Of a stretch of DNA of 64,000 bases, positions 34,639 through 42,632 are shown in pieces (within the stretch, counting starts at the first letter, position 1; every line of letters begins with the position of its first letter). Where the stretch lies: the IMG/VR virus record IMGVR_UViG_3300032893_000010, positions 1 to 64,000 of that record, one strand, 5' to 3'. The translations under genes were made by a program, and so were the position numbers. Source of the stretch: a virus. The notes beneath the pieces were generated by a model. The model worked only from the letters and a program-made list of their open reading frames with translations, did not search any database and had not been told where the DNA came from.

Positions 34639-36699
34639 ATTAAAATTTCAGTTTATGGTATTACCTTATACGGAACGGAAGTATACGGGTACTGGATTCC
34701 TCCCATCTACAGGGTTGATCCTTTTGTTGCCACGCCCTCTTCTTATTCTCAGATAACTGTCACATGGAACAAGCCTGCCGGTACTATCCAGGGATTCAGG
34801 CTGATAAAGAACATGTACGGCGCTCCTGTGGATCAGGATGACGGTGACATACTTATAGACAACACCAGCGGTTACCCTGGTTCTAGCTATGTGGATAACA
34901 ACATAGTCCCTGGCAAGTATCATTACTACGGTTTCTATGTTCTTGTCAACTCATCTATAGATGAGTGGGTCAGGGCTGGCCTCACCGGCTGCCTTATGAT
35001 CAATGATTACAGTTCGTCAGGAATGATGCAAGACCTGATCCCGGGTTTCTATGTCACCAACATACTGGGAACTAACGAGCTGGTGAAAGATCCTGTAGGT
35101 AATACTTTCCTGTCTAAGTTCATGAATGTGTGCGGCTGGGGATTTGATTATCTTAGAACTCAGTACGATACATATAAGAACGTGAACAACCCATGGGAAG
35201 TTCCTCTTAACGACCTGTATACTATGGCCGGTCAGTTCGGTATCAATATCAATCCTGAGATACATCCTTACACTCTCAGGAAAGCGATCTATTACAACGC
35301 TACAGTGAATCAGCTTCGGGGGACTGTGGCAGGAATATCCGCAGAGCTGTCAGCTCTGACAGGATGGAACGCTAACATAACTACCGGACCTAACATGATG
35401 CTGAGCAACGACCAGTCGTATTTCGCTAATCCGTCTTATCCGTCTTGGTCAGCTAACATCACTTACAACACAGGGGAAAGAGTATCCTACGGGAACTATT
35501 TCTATCAGTGCATTTCATCTTCCAACAAAGGTAATGCGCCGTCAGGATCAAACTCTAATAACACCTGGTGGGAAGTCTTGCTCAGCGTAAGTGACAATAC
35601 GGTGCTGCTGAATTCTAGTACAGGCTGGCCGGACACATGGGAAATCCTGTACCCTCTGATATCTAACGGTCAGCCAGCATCTAACAGCCTTTATGAATCC
35701 ATAGGAACATCCGATCCCCTGTCAGTATCTGATTTCTCTTTCAACTCCCTCACCGGGCAGAACCTTCACGGTTCTTCTACTGACGTGTACTTAAGGTCAG
35801 TTGCCAGGACTACTGCTGACATGGCAACTGTGACGACTAGTTTCGCTCCTGATAAATATCAGGCGGCGGCGGACGGGATACCGATACCGTTCATAGGATT
35901 CAATCAGGTATGGAATCCATCTGAGGAATACTCCCCGCAGGATATAGTCACGTACAATAATCAGCCTTTCCTGGCTCTCAGGGCATCTAAGAATTCTGTT
36001 CCCCCGTATGCATCGCCAGGTTCTGCTACGCAGGACTGGGTTCCGTTGAGTTTCGATCAGCGCTTCAGGGTATGTGTGTCTTCGTACATAACGAGTTCAT
36101 CATCTGTGGCCGTGTATCCTTTCGCTGAGTGGTATGATGCTGGTGGTAATTTCATAACCAGGATAATATCAAGGAACCCTGTGGGAGGGTCAGTCGGGAT
36201 ACCTAATCAGCTAGCTTACGACTCTTTTACTGTGGGTTCTGGTACTGCGCTATCATCAAGAACTACTAATGACGGAGGAAATACATGGACTCAGAACACG
36301 GGAAGCTTTTCGGTGTCCCCGTTCGGGACAGGATGTGCTTACCCGACAACTACCGGGCAGAGAAGCATCTCTACTGTGACCACTGGGAATGCCAATGCTC
36401 AGGCAGGTCTTACATTCGTTACTTCCCCTCAGTCGGGCCAGTCAACAGGTCTGATCCTGCGGTATACAGATAATAACAATTACCTGAGAGCTGACATGAC
36501 TAAGCTCAAGCAGTGCTCTGCTGGGGTGCTGACTACATTAGGTACTTATTCACAGGCAGCAGTCGTGGGGGACAGGCTGCTGGTCAAGCTTAGCGGATCT
36601 ACCATAACTGTGTACGTAAACAACGTCCAGGTGCTCCAGGTGACATCTTCTTTCAATTCATCTAGCAGCACATTCGGAATCATAAATGAGAATACATAA
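34639..36699 (+). CDS. gpI-like baseplate protein fused to fibre/CBM domains
   Basis: 686 residues if translation begins at ATT 34639 (or ATT 34645). The frame upstream of ATG 34813 has clear coding character, an FN3-like stretch with ITVTWNKPAGTIQGFRLIK, so the ATG is too short. Residues 150-250 match tail protein I (VGNTFLSKFMNVCGWGFDYL, MAGQFGININPEIHP). Two CBM5/12-like modules follow at about 268-310 and 420-465 (YNTGERVSYGNYFYQCISSS; EYSPQDIVTYNNQPFLALRA). A LamG-like C-terminus follows. It would link baseplate wedge to a sugar-binding tip. Confidence 0.75.
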   Translation: MKISVYGITLYGTEVYGYWIPPIYRVDPFVATPSSYSQITVTWNKPAGTIQGFRLIKNMYGAPVDQDDGDILIDNTSGYPGSSYVDNNIVPGKYHYYGFYVLVNSSIDEWVRAGLTGCLMINDYSSSGMMQDLIPGFYVTNILGTNELVKDPVGNTFLSKFMNVCGWGFDYLRTQYDTYKNVNNPWEVPLNDLYTMAGQFGININPEIHPYTLRKAIYYNATVNQLRGTVAGISAELSALTGWNANITTGPNMMLSNDQSYFANPSYPSWSANITYNTGERVSYGNYFYQCISSSNKGNAPSGSNSNNTWWEVLLSVSDNTVLLNSSTGWPDTWEILYPLISNGQPASNSLYESIGTSDPLSVSDFSFNSLTGQNLHGSSTDVYLRSVARTTADMATVTTSFAPDKYQAAADGIPIPFIGFNQVWNPSEEYSPQDIVTYNNQPFLALRASKNSVPPYASPGSATQDWVPLSFDQRFRVCVSSYITSSSSVAVYPFAEWYDAGGNFITRIISRNPVGGSVGIPNQLAYDSFTVGSGTALSSRTTNDGGNTWTQNTGSFSVSPFGTGCAYPTTTGQRSISTVTTGNANAQAGLTFVTSPQSGQSTGLILRYTDNNNYLRADMTKLKQCSAGVLTTLGTYSQAAVVGDRLLVKLSGSTITVYVNNVQVLQVTSSFNSSSSTFGIINENT

Positions 36700-36845
36700 T
36701 GCCCTATAAAGATCCTGTGTTCAGGCAGAAGTATGTTAATGAGTATAAAAGAAAGCAGACCATGATCATTCATGTTGTTCAGGAAAGAAGAGTTGTGGTA
36801 AGTGCATCAGAGGATTACTTTGCGGGAAGTGTAACATGGCGTTAG
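36699..36845 (+). CDS. 48-aa protein, HNH N-terminus-like remnant
   Basis: Begins at a TAATG overlap. The opening MPYKDPVFRQKYVNEYKRKQ resembles the basic N-termini of phage HNH endonucleases, but the protein ends after 48 residues without any HNH motif. It may be a decayed homing gene or a captured DNA-binding peptide. Confidence 0.45.
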   Translation: MPYKDPVFRQKYVNEYKRKQTMIIHVVQERRVVVSASEDYFAGSVTWR

Positions 36846-36910
36846 GTTTGATGAATGATGATCCTAGCATATTGTTAGACGCAATATGCTACTTAGGGTT
36901 ACGGGGATAA
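36836..36910 (+). CDS. 24-aa hypothetical peptide
   Basis: Overlaps the preceding small ORF by 10 nt and ends 3 nt before the next gene. Encodes MALGLMNDDPSILLDAICYL and four more residues. The tight fit between two genes is the only support for translation. Confidence 0.25.
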   Translation: MALGLMNDDPSILLDAICYLGLRG

Positions 36911-36913
36911 TAC

Positions 36914-38650
36914 ATGCCGTATACGAGCAACTACTGTAGAAATCCGTCATGCCAGCTAGGCTTACAGGATTATACGACCCTTCTGAATGCTGAAGTACAA
37001 CTAGATAATACTTCTATTCTTTACGGAACCTATTCAGCATTCATCAGGTGCCCTGGTGAGCAGGCAGGTGAGGGATGCATTCTCCCGGGCGGTATAATCC
37101 CAGGGCATTCTGTGTGTTCTGCTTCTGTGTACGTAAAAGGAACTGGATCGGTAGTCATCTATGTTGCTGTCAATCCTGGGGGTACTATAATCGCCTCGAA
37201 ACCAGTCTCACTTACGGGTAACTGGCAGAGGATAGTCTTCAGCGGCATAACATGTACTCCAGGGCAGACTTTATACCTGATAGTATCTACTGCTATAGGT
37301 GAAGAGTGCGGGATATGGGTATCAGGTATCCAGATAGAGGATTCGTCGCCTTGCCATCCTTATTGTGACGGAGATCAGGACGGCTGCGAATGGCTAGAAG
37401 GATTCTGGGGCGGAATGTCTCAGTGCCTCTACGAAAATTCCCTGGTCCTGGTATCTAATGCCCTTGCCACGTCTAACATAGTAAGCATATTGCAAAAGGG
37501 ACTGAGGGTATACATATATCCTGAGGAAGATAACCCAGTCACCTATTCAGATCTGGTGTACGTGTCCGGTCCCGGTCCTGTGGGAGCAATAAAAGATTTT
37601 GCTGTGGCCCAGTTGACCGACCCTGATCCTGCGCAGACTTATACTTCGTGGAATACCGCGGGATCATCAACATCTACAGGAGGATCATACACGCGAGAGT
37701 GGGCTTGCTTCTATCCTCCTGTTGACTATCTTGTGTCTGGAGGGAATGTGCTGTATTCGAGAGCTGCTTACATGGCGACTGGTTTTTATTTCGCATCGGT
37801 TCCTAACAGCGGAACCGTGAATCTTGCCAGGGTGCAGACTGAAGTCCTGCCTTTGTCAACTGGCTATTCTCAGCCTGCGCCGTCTGCTTATGATACTCCC
37901 AGGGCGATTCATTCTATCGTGAGACCAGACAGGCTGAATTACTGCACGAATCCTAGTATTGAAGCGGATACTACCGGATGGTCTGGTCTGGGATCGGGTT
38001 CAGTATCACAGGATGGAACTGTTTCTGTCGGTCAGATAATAGAATACGATGATAACATCCTGACTGCCGGGACTAAGAGCCTTAAGGTCACGGTTAACGC
38101 TAACGGAGATGGCGCGCAGATATCAATCCCGGACCTGATAACAGGATACACGTACATAGCATCAGCCTATGTGCAGTCTGGTCCTGGCATGGCGAATATA
38201 GTTATGTCCATAGCCAACGGGACTACTTCTGTGCTGGCATCGGGAGGTACAGGTTACGGTACGGGGACTTACGATGCTGGTCCATACGGAGGAATAAGTC
38301 CTTCTTCAGACCTGGCTACGTCAAAGTGGTTCAGGATCTACTGTTCCTTCACTGCCACATCGGATACTCATGTGCTTCAGGTAACATCCTCATCAGCAGC
38401 AGACATATCATACCCTTCTCATATATGGATCGATGCTGTCCTGGTGGAGGATGGCGAGCTTCTGCAATTCTATTTCGATGGATCATTCGGGAATAATTAT
38501 TCCTGGGAATCCACGTCAGGAAAGTCAAGGTCTTACTATTATGATCAGAGGCAGGTAAAAGAAAATGCTTTCCTTAATGTACTTGAAGGACATGTTCCCC
38601 TGGGCATAAACTACAATTCACCTCAGTATTCTGTCCCTCCGATAGAATAA
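36914..38650 (+). CDS. Minor tail protein with CBM-like modules
   Basis: 578 residues. Two carbohydrate-binding-module-like (CBM4/9-type) jelly rolls are visible. The first covers about 1-150 (NYCRNPSCQ, then SVYVKGTGSVVIYVAV). The second covers about 340-510 (LNYCTNPSIEADTTGWSGLG, YIASAYVQSGPG). The N-Y-C-x-N-P-S opening repeats in both. Such proteins are common distal tail components in actinophages. Last gene of the structural operon, followed by the 38694 terminator. Confidence 0.7.
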   Translation: MPYTSNYCRNPSCQLGLQDYTTLLNAEVQLDNTSILYGTYSAFIRCPGEQAGEGCILPGGIIPGHSVCSASVYVKGTGSVVIYVAVNPGGTIIASKPVSLTGNWQRIVFSGITCTPGQTLYLIVSTAIGEECGIWVSGIQIEDSSPCHPYCDGDQDGCEWLEGFWGGMSQCLYENSLVLVSNALATSNIVSILQKGLRVYIYPEEDNPVTYSDLVYVSGPGPVGAIKDFAVAQLTDPDPAQTYTSWNTAGSSTSTGGSYTREWACFYPPVDYLVSGGNVLYSRAAYMATGFYFASVPNSGTVNLARVQTEVLPLSTGYSQPAPSAYDTPRAIHSIVRPDRLNYCTNPSIEADTTGWSGLGSGSVSQDGTVSVGQIIEYDDNILTAGTKSLKVTVNANGDGAQISIPDLITGYTYIASAYVQSGPGMANIVMSIANGTTSVLASGGTGYGTGTYDAGPYGGISPSSDLATSKWFRIYCSFTATSDTHVLQVTSSSAADISYPSHIWIDAVLVEDGELLQFYFDGSFGNNYSWESTSGKSRSYYYDQRQVKENAFLNVLEGHVPLGINYNSPQYSVPPIE

Positions 38651-38665
38651 TTTATCCTGAACCTA

Positions 38666-38695
38666 TTGACACAGCCGACCCTTCTGTGTTACCAT
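38666..38695 (+). promoter_or_regulatory. Sigma70-like promoter
   Basis: TTGACA at 38666-38671, an 18-nt spacer, then TACCAT at 38690-38695 preceded by TG (extended -10). It is the first intergenic match to this consensus after the structural genes and points into the early/replication region. Its expected start falls inside the palindrome at 38694-38727. Confidence 0.65.
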
Positions 38696-38731
38696 GATAG
38701 CCGGGCCGATATCGGCCCGGCTATCATTTTT
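38694..38731 (+). terminator. Perfect 34-nt palindrome with T-run: strong terminator
   Basis: Halves 38694-38710 and 38711-38727 are exact reverse complements, GC-rich in the middle, followed by TTTTT to 38731. This is a textbook intrinsic terminator for the structural operon. The overlap with the promoter at 38666 means transcripts starting there would contain only one arm and escape termination. Confidence 0.85.
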
Positions 38732-38741
38732 CGGAGGGTAC

Positions 38742-39356
38742 ATGATTATATGCATTACATCCACTGGTAAAGTACAGAAGCAGTTGATATACGATCTGAT
38801 AGAAGATGCTTTCATGCCTTATGCAGGCAAGGAGCTGACATTGGATGATGAAGAAAGAGATCTGGTCTGCCAGATTCAGGCAGCGGAGGTTCCCGTCTAT
38901 GACCTGGCCCGCGCCTTGTCTCCTGTGATGCCTCTAGAACGCGCTGAGAGCCACGCAGAGGCACTCCCGGACCCTTCCGAGGGTGATCCTGTGCTTGAGG
39001 AGTCCGAAGCCGTAGAATTGATCTCAGAGTGTCTGCTCGGGGAGGACTTCATCAGGGCCGAGTGGATAAGATATTTTGATAAGCTTTCGCTGGCAGAACT
39101 TAAAGGAATAGAGGAAGAGTTGCATAACGCCATAAAAGTAAGAGAAACATTCACTGAATACAGGAATGGCACCAGGTTCGCAGAAAAAGGTCCAGACTAT
39201 ACGGATAAGGGAAGTGTCCCTGAGGGAATAGACAGGACGATAAAATATTACAAGTCTCCTGCGGGCAAGATGAGAAAAGCCGGTCCCAGATCTAAGCCGA
39301 GGCCGAAAGAAGAAGTTGTTTACCTGACTCCTGAAGAAGAATCAGCACTGGAATAA
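38742..39356 (+). CDS. Hypothetical acidic protein, first gene of early operon
   Basis: 204 residues. Start set at ATG 38742, behind GGAGGG; an upstream in-frame ATG lies inside the terminator palindrome and is not plausible. Acidic and helical, with LTDDDE-like stretches, a central PLERAESHAEALPDP and a C-terminal basic segment AGKMRKAGPRSKPRPKEE. No family recognised. Its position behind the strong promoter suggests an early product. Confidence 0.6.
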   Translation: MIICITSTGKVQKQLIYDLIEDAFMPYAGKELTLDDEERDLVCQIQAAEVPVYDLARALSPVMPLERAESHAEALPDPSEGDPVLEESEAVELISECLLGEDFIRAEWIRYFDKLSLAELKGIEEELHNAIKVRETFTEYRNGTRFAEKGPDYTDKGSVPEGIDRTIKYYKSPAGKMRKAGPRSKPRPKEEVVYLTPEEESALE

Positions 39357-39463
39357 TGGATACTTATATTCATCCTGAGAAATGCAGGTGCAGATGCGAT
39401 CCCTGTAGGGCTAGAATTCATTGCAGCAACAGGAAAAACGGATGCCTGGTTCCCGGCTGCTGA
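39356..39463 (+). CDS. Cys/His-rich microprotein, family member 3
   Basis: 35 residues, starting in a TAATG overlap with the previous gene. Core KCRCRCDPC, then IHCSNRKNGC and a terminal PGC. It keeps C-x-C-x-C-x2-C, H-C and G-C...C, but the His after the G-C is replaced by Leu. Shortest inter-half spacer of the family (four residues). It is the first of a coupled pair. Confidence 0.7.
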   Translation: MDTYIHPEKCRCRCDPCRARIHCSNRKNGCLVPGC

Positions 39464-39594
39464 TCACGGCAAAAATCGTATGCTACAGGGATCATTGTCA
39501 TTGCAATTGCGGTGCATGCTCACCTAAGACGGCATACCAGAACAGGGTACACTGCTGGAATCATAATTCTGATTGTCATAAAGGATGCTACTGA
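39460..39594 (+). CDS. Cys/His-rich microprotein, family member 4 (non-AUG start)
   Basis: 44 codons with the core HCHCNCGAC, then VHCWNHNSDCHKGC. The frame has no ATG, GTG or TTG before the motif. CTG 39460 or ATC 39463, overlapping the stop of member 3, are the likeliest initiation points by translational coupling. The motif match is complete, so the frame is probably expressed despite the odd start. Confidence 0.6.
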   Translation: MITAKIVCYRDHCHCNCGACSPKTAYQNRVHCWNHNSDCHKGCY

Positions 39595-39603
39595 AAAATA
39601 AGA

Positions 39604-39667
39604 AGCACTGTAGCAGGATCAAGTCAACTGGACTACAGTGCTCCAAGAGGCAGGAGGGGGACCTCTT
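39604..39667. repeat. Two adjacent hairpins in a non-coding gap
   Basis: The first has arms 39604-39613 and 39633-39642 (10 bp, 19-nt loop). The second has arms 39645-39650 and 39662-39667, with a GGAGGGGG-like stretch in its loop. They occupy the 101-nt gap 39595-39695 between a Cys-rich microprotein and a GTG ORF. They could be a small RNA, an attenuator or a translational switch. Confidence 0.5.
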
Positions 39668-39695
39668 AACACAATGATATCACAAGGAGAATATA

Positions 39696-39833
39696 GTGAG
39701 CTGCATAGAGAACGAGATGGGTACGTGCATAAGATCTATCTTTCACCTGGGTAAATGCGAAGGGCAGGAATGCGTTCTGGAAGACTCATCGAATAGGGAG
39801 GAACTAGATGAAGTACGGAGACTTGTCAAATAA
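39696..39833 (+). CDS. 45-aa Cys-containing peptide
   Basis: GTG start 6 nt after AAGGAG (39684-39689). Encodes MSCIENEMGTCIRSIFHLGK followed by CEGQEC and an acidic tail, four Cys in all, but not the family motif. A competing 26-codon ORF from ATG 39674 overlaps in another frame; the better ribosome binding site favours this one. It overlaps the next gene by 26 nt. Function unknown. Confidence 0.45.
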   Translation: MSCIENEMGTCIRSIFHLGKCEGQECVLEDSSNREELDEVRRLVK

Positions 39834-40254
39834 GACTGCTCCGAGGGTTTACGTGGTATTCGAAGGACTGGTAGCTTCAGTACCGGACGATAATCTTCAG
39901 GAGTATTCTGACATGATCACGGCCAGGAAAGTTGACTGGTTCAAGGCTATCAAATGCTACCAGTTGAATGACATGGTTTGCGCTAAGTTAATCTGGCTTA
40001 GCTTTCATAGAGATGTTAATTTCACTGTGGTATCGTGGCTCCCTAAGGAAGCATCTTACGGTATCGATGTCTTCTTGCAGAAGAACGGCATACCTGCGGG
40101 GCTTATCATGTCAACACCCTATGAGATATCAATGGAACTTGTGAGAAGACCTGATGTAGTGGCGATATTAGATCCTGATCCATGGCATGTCCTTACTTTC
40201 GGGTCGAAGGCTAAGACTGCTTTTAACGCTGAAGACATAGGAGGAATATTTTGA
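39808..40254 (+). CDS. Conserved phage hypothetical (PDVVAILDPDP type)
   Basis: 148 residues, ATG behind AGGGAGG. Contains ARKVDWFKAIKCYQ, a KNGIPAGLIMSTPYEISMEL stretch and RRPDVVAILDPDPWHVLTFG. The R-P-D-V followed by D-P-D-P and F-G-x-K pattern recurs in phage HAD-like/nucleotidase-like hypotheticals, but no catalytic DxD is evident. Function not assigned. Confidence 0.5.
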   Translation: MKYGDLSNKTAPRVYVVFEGLVASVPDDNLQEYSDMITARKVDWFKAIKCYQLNDMVCAKLIWLSFHRDVNFTVVSWLPKEASYGIDVFLQKNGIPAGLIMSTPYEISMELVRRPDVVAILDPDPWHVLTFGSKAKTAFNAEDIGGIF

Positions 40255-40481
40255 TCTACCTGAAGCCCTCATATTCCATATTGCAAATAGACATGTATCC
40301 AGGATGCTGTGATGAAGATTGCGATGAACAGCATGATCAGGAGGATGATGTCGCCAGCGGTTTCTGGTTAACGTGTTATCTGCACGGAGAGATTGAATGG
40401 TTCGATGTTGAATCAGATATTCCGTGGGAAGAACTAGAAGAATCTGCTGACGAGCACATGCTATCGTTTCTTTATTCTTAG
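40251..40481 (+). CDS. Small acidic protein
   Basis: 76 residues from TTG 40251 behind an AGGAGGA site, overlapping the previous stop. Strongly acidic, including GCCDEDCDEQHDQEDD, and with W/E-rich C-terminus. Acidic phage early peptides are sometimes DNA mimics, but nothing here proves that. Confidence 0.5.
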   Translation: MIYLKPSYSILQIDMYPGCCDEDCDEQHDQEDDVASGFWLTCYLHGEIEWFDVESDIPWEELEESADEHMLSFLYS

Positions 40482-40489
40482 GAGGAACT

Positions 40490-40684
40490 ATGAACTGGCT
40501 AGCTATCAATGACATAAATCATTTCGAGTTGACTACTGATGAACTAGGAGCTTTATATACTCATTGCCCAGATCACGGTGTATTCCGTGTAATAACAGGA
40601 GGAAGACCTATTAAGCTGAGAGAAATATTCAAGGCTATTGCTGAGCATACTGATGAAAGGCATAAGGATGGGCAGGGAATCTAA
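40490..40684 (+). CDS. Small hypothetical protein
   Basis: 64 residues with AGGAGG 6 nt before ATG. Contains WLAINDINHFELTTDELGAL and a helical basic C-terminus (IKLREIFKAIAEHTDERH). No family recognised. It overlaps the next gene by 17 nt. Confidence 0.5.
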   Translation: MNWLAINDINHFELTTDELGALYTHCPDHGVFRVITGGRPIKLREIFKAIAEHTDERHKDGQGI

Positions 40685-41273
40685 GCTTCGTAATCCAAGG
40701 CCGGAATCAAGAACTGAGTATTCTAACGGGGACAGGAAACTGTATGACAGGGACAAGATGCCAGATGGGTTAGATTCTGACATCTGGTCCCTTACCCTGC
40801 TGTTCGAGCAGCTAGCGGAGAAAGATGGCTATTCGGTTCCTGCCAGGCCGATTGTCTACACTGAGCTTTACAACCGCGTCTCAAAGGACCCTGATCTATC
40901 CCAGTTACTACGCTCTGATGACGCTCAATATACGCGCACGCGCGTTACCACCGTATATGATGGTACGCCGTATCTCCTGGTGGAGAAGATGATACATCTG
41001 TACTGGGATATGAGTAATGGTTTTGATTACTACCATAGTATAAATAACTTCTGTAGTATAGAAGTTTTCAACTACCTTAAAGACTATGTAACAGAGACTA
41101 TGAAAAGAGAGAAACTTCATAACACAGGCAGGAGGGAGGAAATAAGGCTGGGCAGTATCAAACCATCTCACAGGACTGAAGAGGAAAGAATCCTGTACCA
41201 TCTCATGAACGACCCCAGGACAGAAGAAGAGTCGAGGAAGAAAATTGAATACTGGCAGAGAGATCATACATAG
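40668..41273 (+). CDS. Hypothetical protein
   Basis: 201 residues. Start set at ATG 40668; a TTG 30 nt upstream has no ribosome binding site. Charged and helical, with YLLVEKMIHLYWDMSNGFDY and a C-terminal RTEEERILYHLMNDPRTEEE. Immediately upstream of the DnaB-like helicase, which it overlaps by 29 nt, so it may be a helicase loader or partner. That is only inferred from position. Confidence 0.5.
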   Translation: MGRESKLRNPRPESRTEYSNGDRKLYDRDKMPDGLDSDIWSLTLLFEQLAEKDGYSVPARPIVYTELYNRVSKDPDLSQLLRSDDAQYTRTRVTTVYDGTPYLLVEKMIHLYWDMSNGFDYYHSINNFCSIEVFNYLKDYVTETMKREKLHNTGRREEIRLGSIKPSHRTEEERILYHLMNDPRTEEESRKKIEYWQRDHT

Positions 41274-42486
41274 CATACTCAGCGGTGGTGACATCAGGGT
41301 AGTATTAGACGCGGGACTTAACAGATCCTGGCTGGAGGGAGAGAATACTGGTTCCAGCGTAATATTCTCAGGGATAGATAAGCAGGCTTACAAATGGCTG
41401 CTGAATCATTATGCAAGACATAGGAACATACCAGCTCTGGGAACATTCAGGCAGCATTTCCCTGAGGAATCTTATAAATTCTCTGGTACTGTGATACCTG
41501 TAGGGGAACTTACAGAGCTGGCAGAGGAAAAGGTAGCATCTTTCCTTGTAGCGGATGTGATCGGCAGGGCAATAGATCTTCATGATAAAGGAAACATGAG
41601 AGAAGCTGCTTCCCTGCTGGGAATAGAAAGAAACATAAAGTACAGGAAGACAAGAGCTGACGACCTCGGCTCAGCTTCTTTTGACATAGAGGCTTTTCTC
41701 AGTAAAGAACTTGAGATGGGAATACCTCTGGGCATACCTGACATAGATGAGGAGTTCTATGGTTTCCAGCCTGGGATGCTGATAACTTTACTGGGAAGGC
41801 AGAAATCAGGAAAATCCTGGACTACTATCAACTCAGCCTTGCATGCCTGGGCTCAGGGGTATACGGTACTTGTATTCTCGGTTGAGATGGATACTACTAT
41901 GTTTCACCAGAGAGTGATGTGCCTGGGGGCTAAGGTTTCTCCTTCCCGGATGAGAAGAGGAAGACTATCCGCAGAGGAGAAGGAAAGAGTCAGGATATTT
42001 CATTCAGATCTTGTTCAGGAAGAGGGAACTTTCCTTATCTCTAAAAGAAAAACTGGTATCACTGTCGATGAGATAAAAGAGGAGGTTGCTCTTTATAATC
42101 CTAACATCGTGTATATTGACGGGTTTTCTTTCATGAGGGACACTGTGTCGGGAAGGACTACTTCTGACTGGCAGGCTAATGAGAACGTTGCTTATGCCCT
42201 GAAGGAATTCGCCATGGAAGAAGAGATAGTAGTATTCGTTAATACCCAGGTCCAGGAAAAGCAGTACAGTTCCAAGCACGGCATCGAGGCTAAGACTATT
42301 GCTTCCGGCACTGGTCTTCTCAAGGCTTCTGATCTTGTCCTGGGCCAGGATAAAGACGGAAACGACATGACTATAAGCACGGTGTATTCTAGATATGAAT
42401 GGCCGGAGACTGTTGTCGTTGATGTTGACTGGGACACCATGAATATGGTAACTGTCAAAGCTAAACTAGAAGAGGAAGGTATATGA
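41245..42486 (+). CDS. dnaB: DnaB-like replicative helicase
   Basis: 413 residues, TTG start behind GAGGAAG. The C-terminal RecA-like motor begins with GIPDIDEEFYGFQPGMLITL, then Walker A GRQKSGKSW (about residue 183), VEMDTTMFHQRVM, Walker B NIVYIDGFSF (about 289) and NTQVQEKQY. Residues 1-130 resemble the helical DnaB N-domain. Hexameric 5'-3' helicase at the fork. Next to primase, as usual. Confidence 0.85.
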   Translation: MNTGREIIHSILSGGDIRVVLDAGLNRSWLEGENTGSSVIFSGIDKQAYKWLLNHYARHRNIPALGTFRQHFPEESYKFSGTVIPVGELTELAEEKVASFLVADVIGRAIDLHDKGNMREAASLLGIERNIKYRKTRADDLGSASFDIEAFLSKELEMGIPLGIPDIDEEFYGFQPGMLITLLGRQKSGKSWTTINSALHAWAQGYTVLVFSVEMDTTMFHQRVMCLGAKVSPSRMRRGRLSAEEKERVRIFHSDLVQEEGTFLISKRKTGITVDEIKEEVALYNPNIVYIDGFSFMRDTVSGRTTSDWQANENVAYALKEFAMEEEIVVFVNTQVQEKQYSSKHGIEAKTIASGTGLLKASDLVLGQDKDGNDMTISTVYSRYEWPETVVVDVDWDTMNMVTVKAKLEEEGI

Positions 42487-42632
42487 TGTTCAGGTTCGTG
42501 AAGAAGATAATAGCAATGGAGATAGCTGAGTTAATCTGCATGACCCAGCAGTATACTCAGGCGATGAGCGAAGAGGATAAGAAAGATGTCAAGTTCGGGT
42601 TCGCGCTACCAGACAGGAGCATCATCGATTGA
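42483..42632 (+). CDS. 49-aa hypothetical protein
   Basis: Starts in an ATGA overlap with the helicase and ends 47 nt inside the primase gene. Encodes MMFRFVKKIIAMEIAELICM and 29 further residues, amphipathic and acidic at the end. Coupling suggests expression. No family seen. Confidence 0.45.
   Translation: MMFRFVKKIIAMEIAELICMTQQYTQAMSEEDKKDVKFGFALPDRSIID

Noticed and set aside
38694-38741. Upstream in-frame ATG at 38694 for the gene at 38742
   Set aside because: It lies in the terminator palindrome, lacks a ribosome binding site, and GGAGGG supports ATG 38742.
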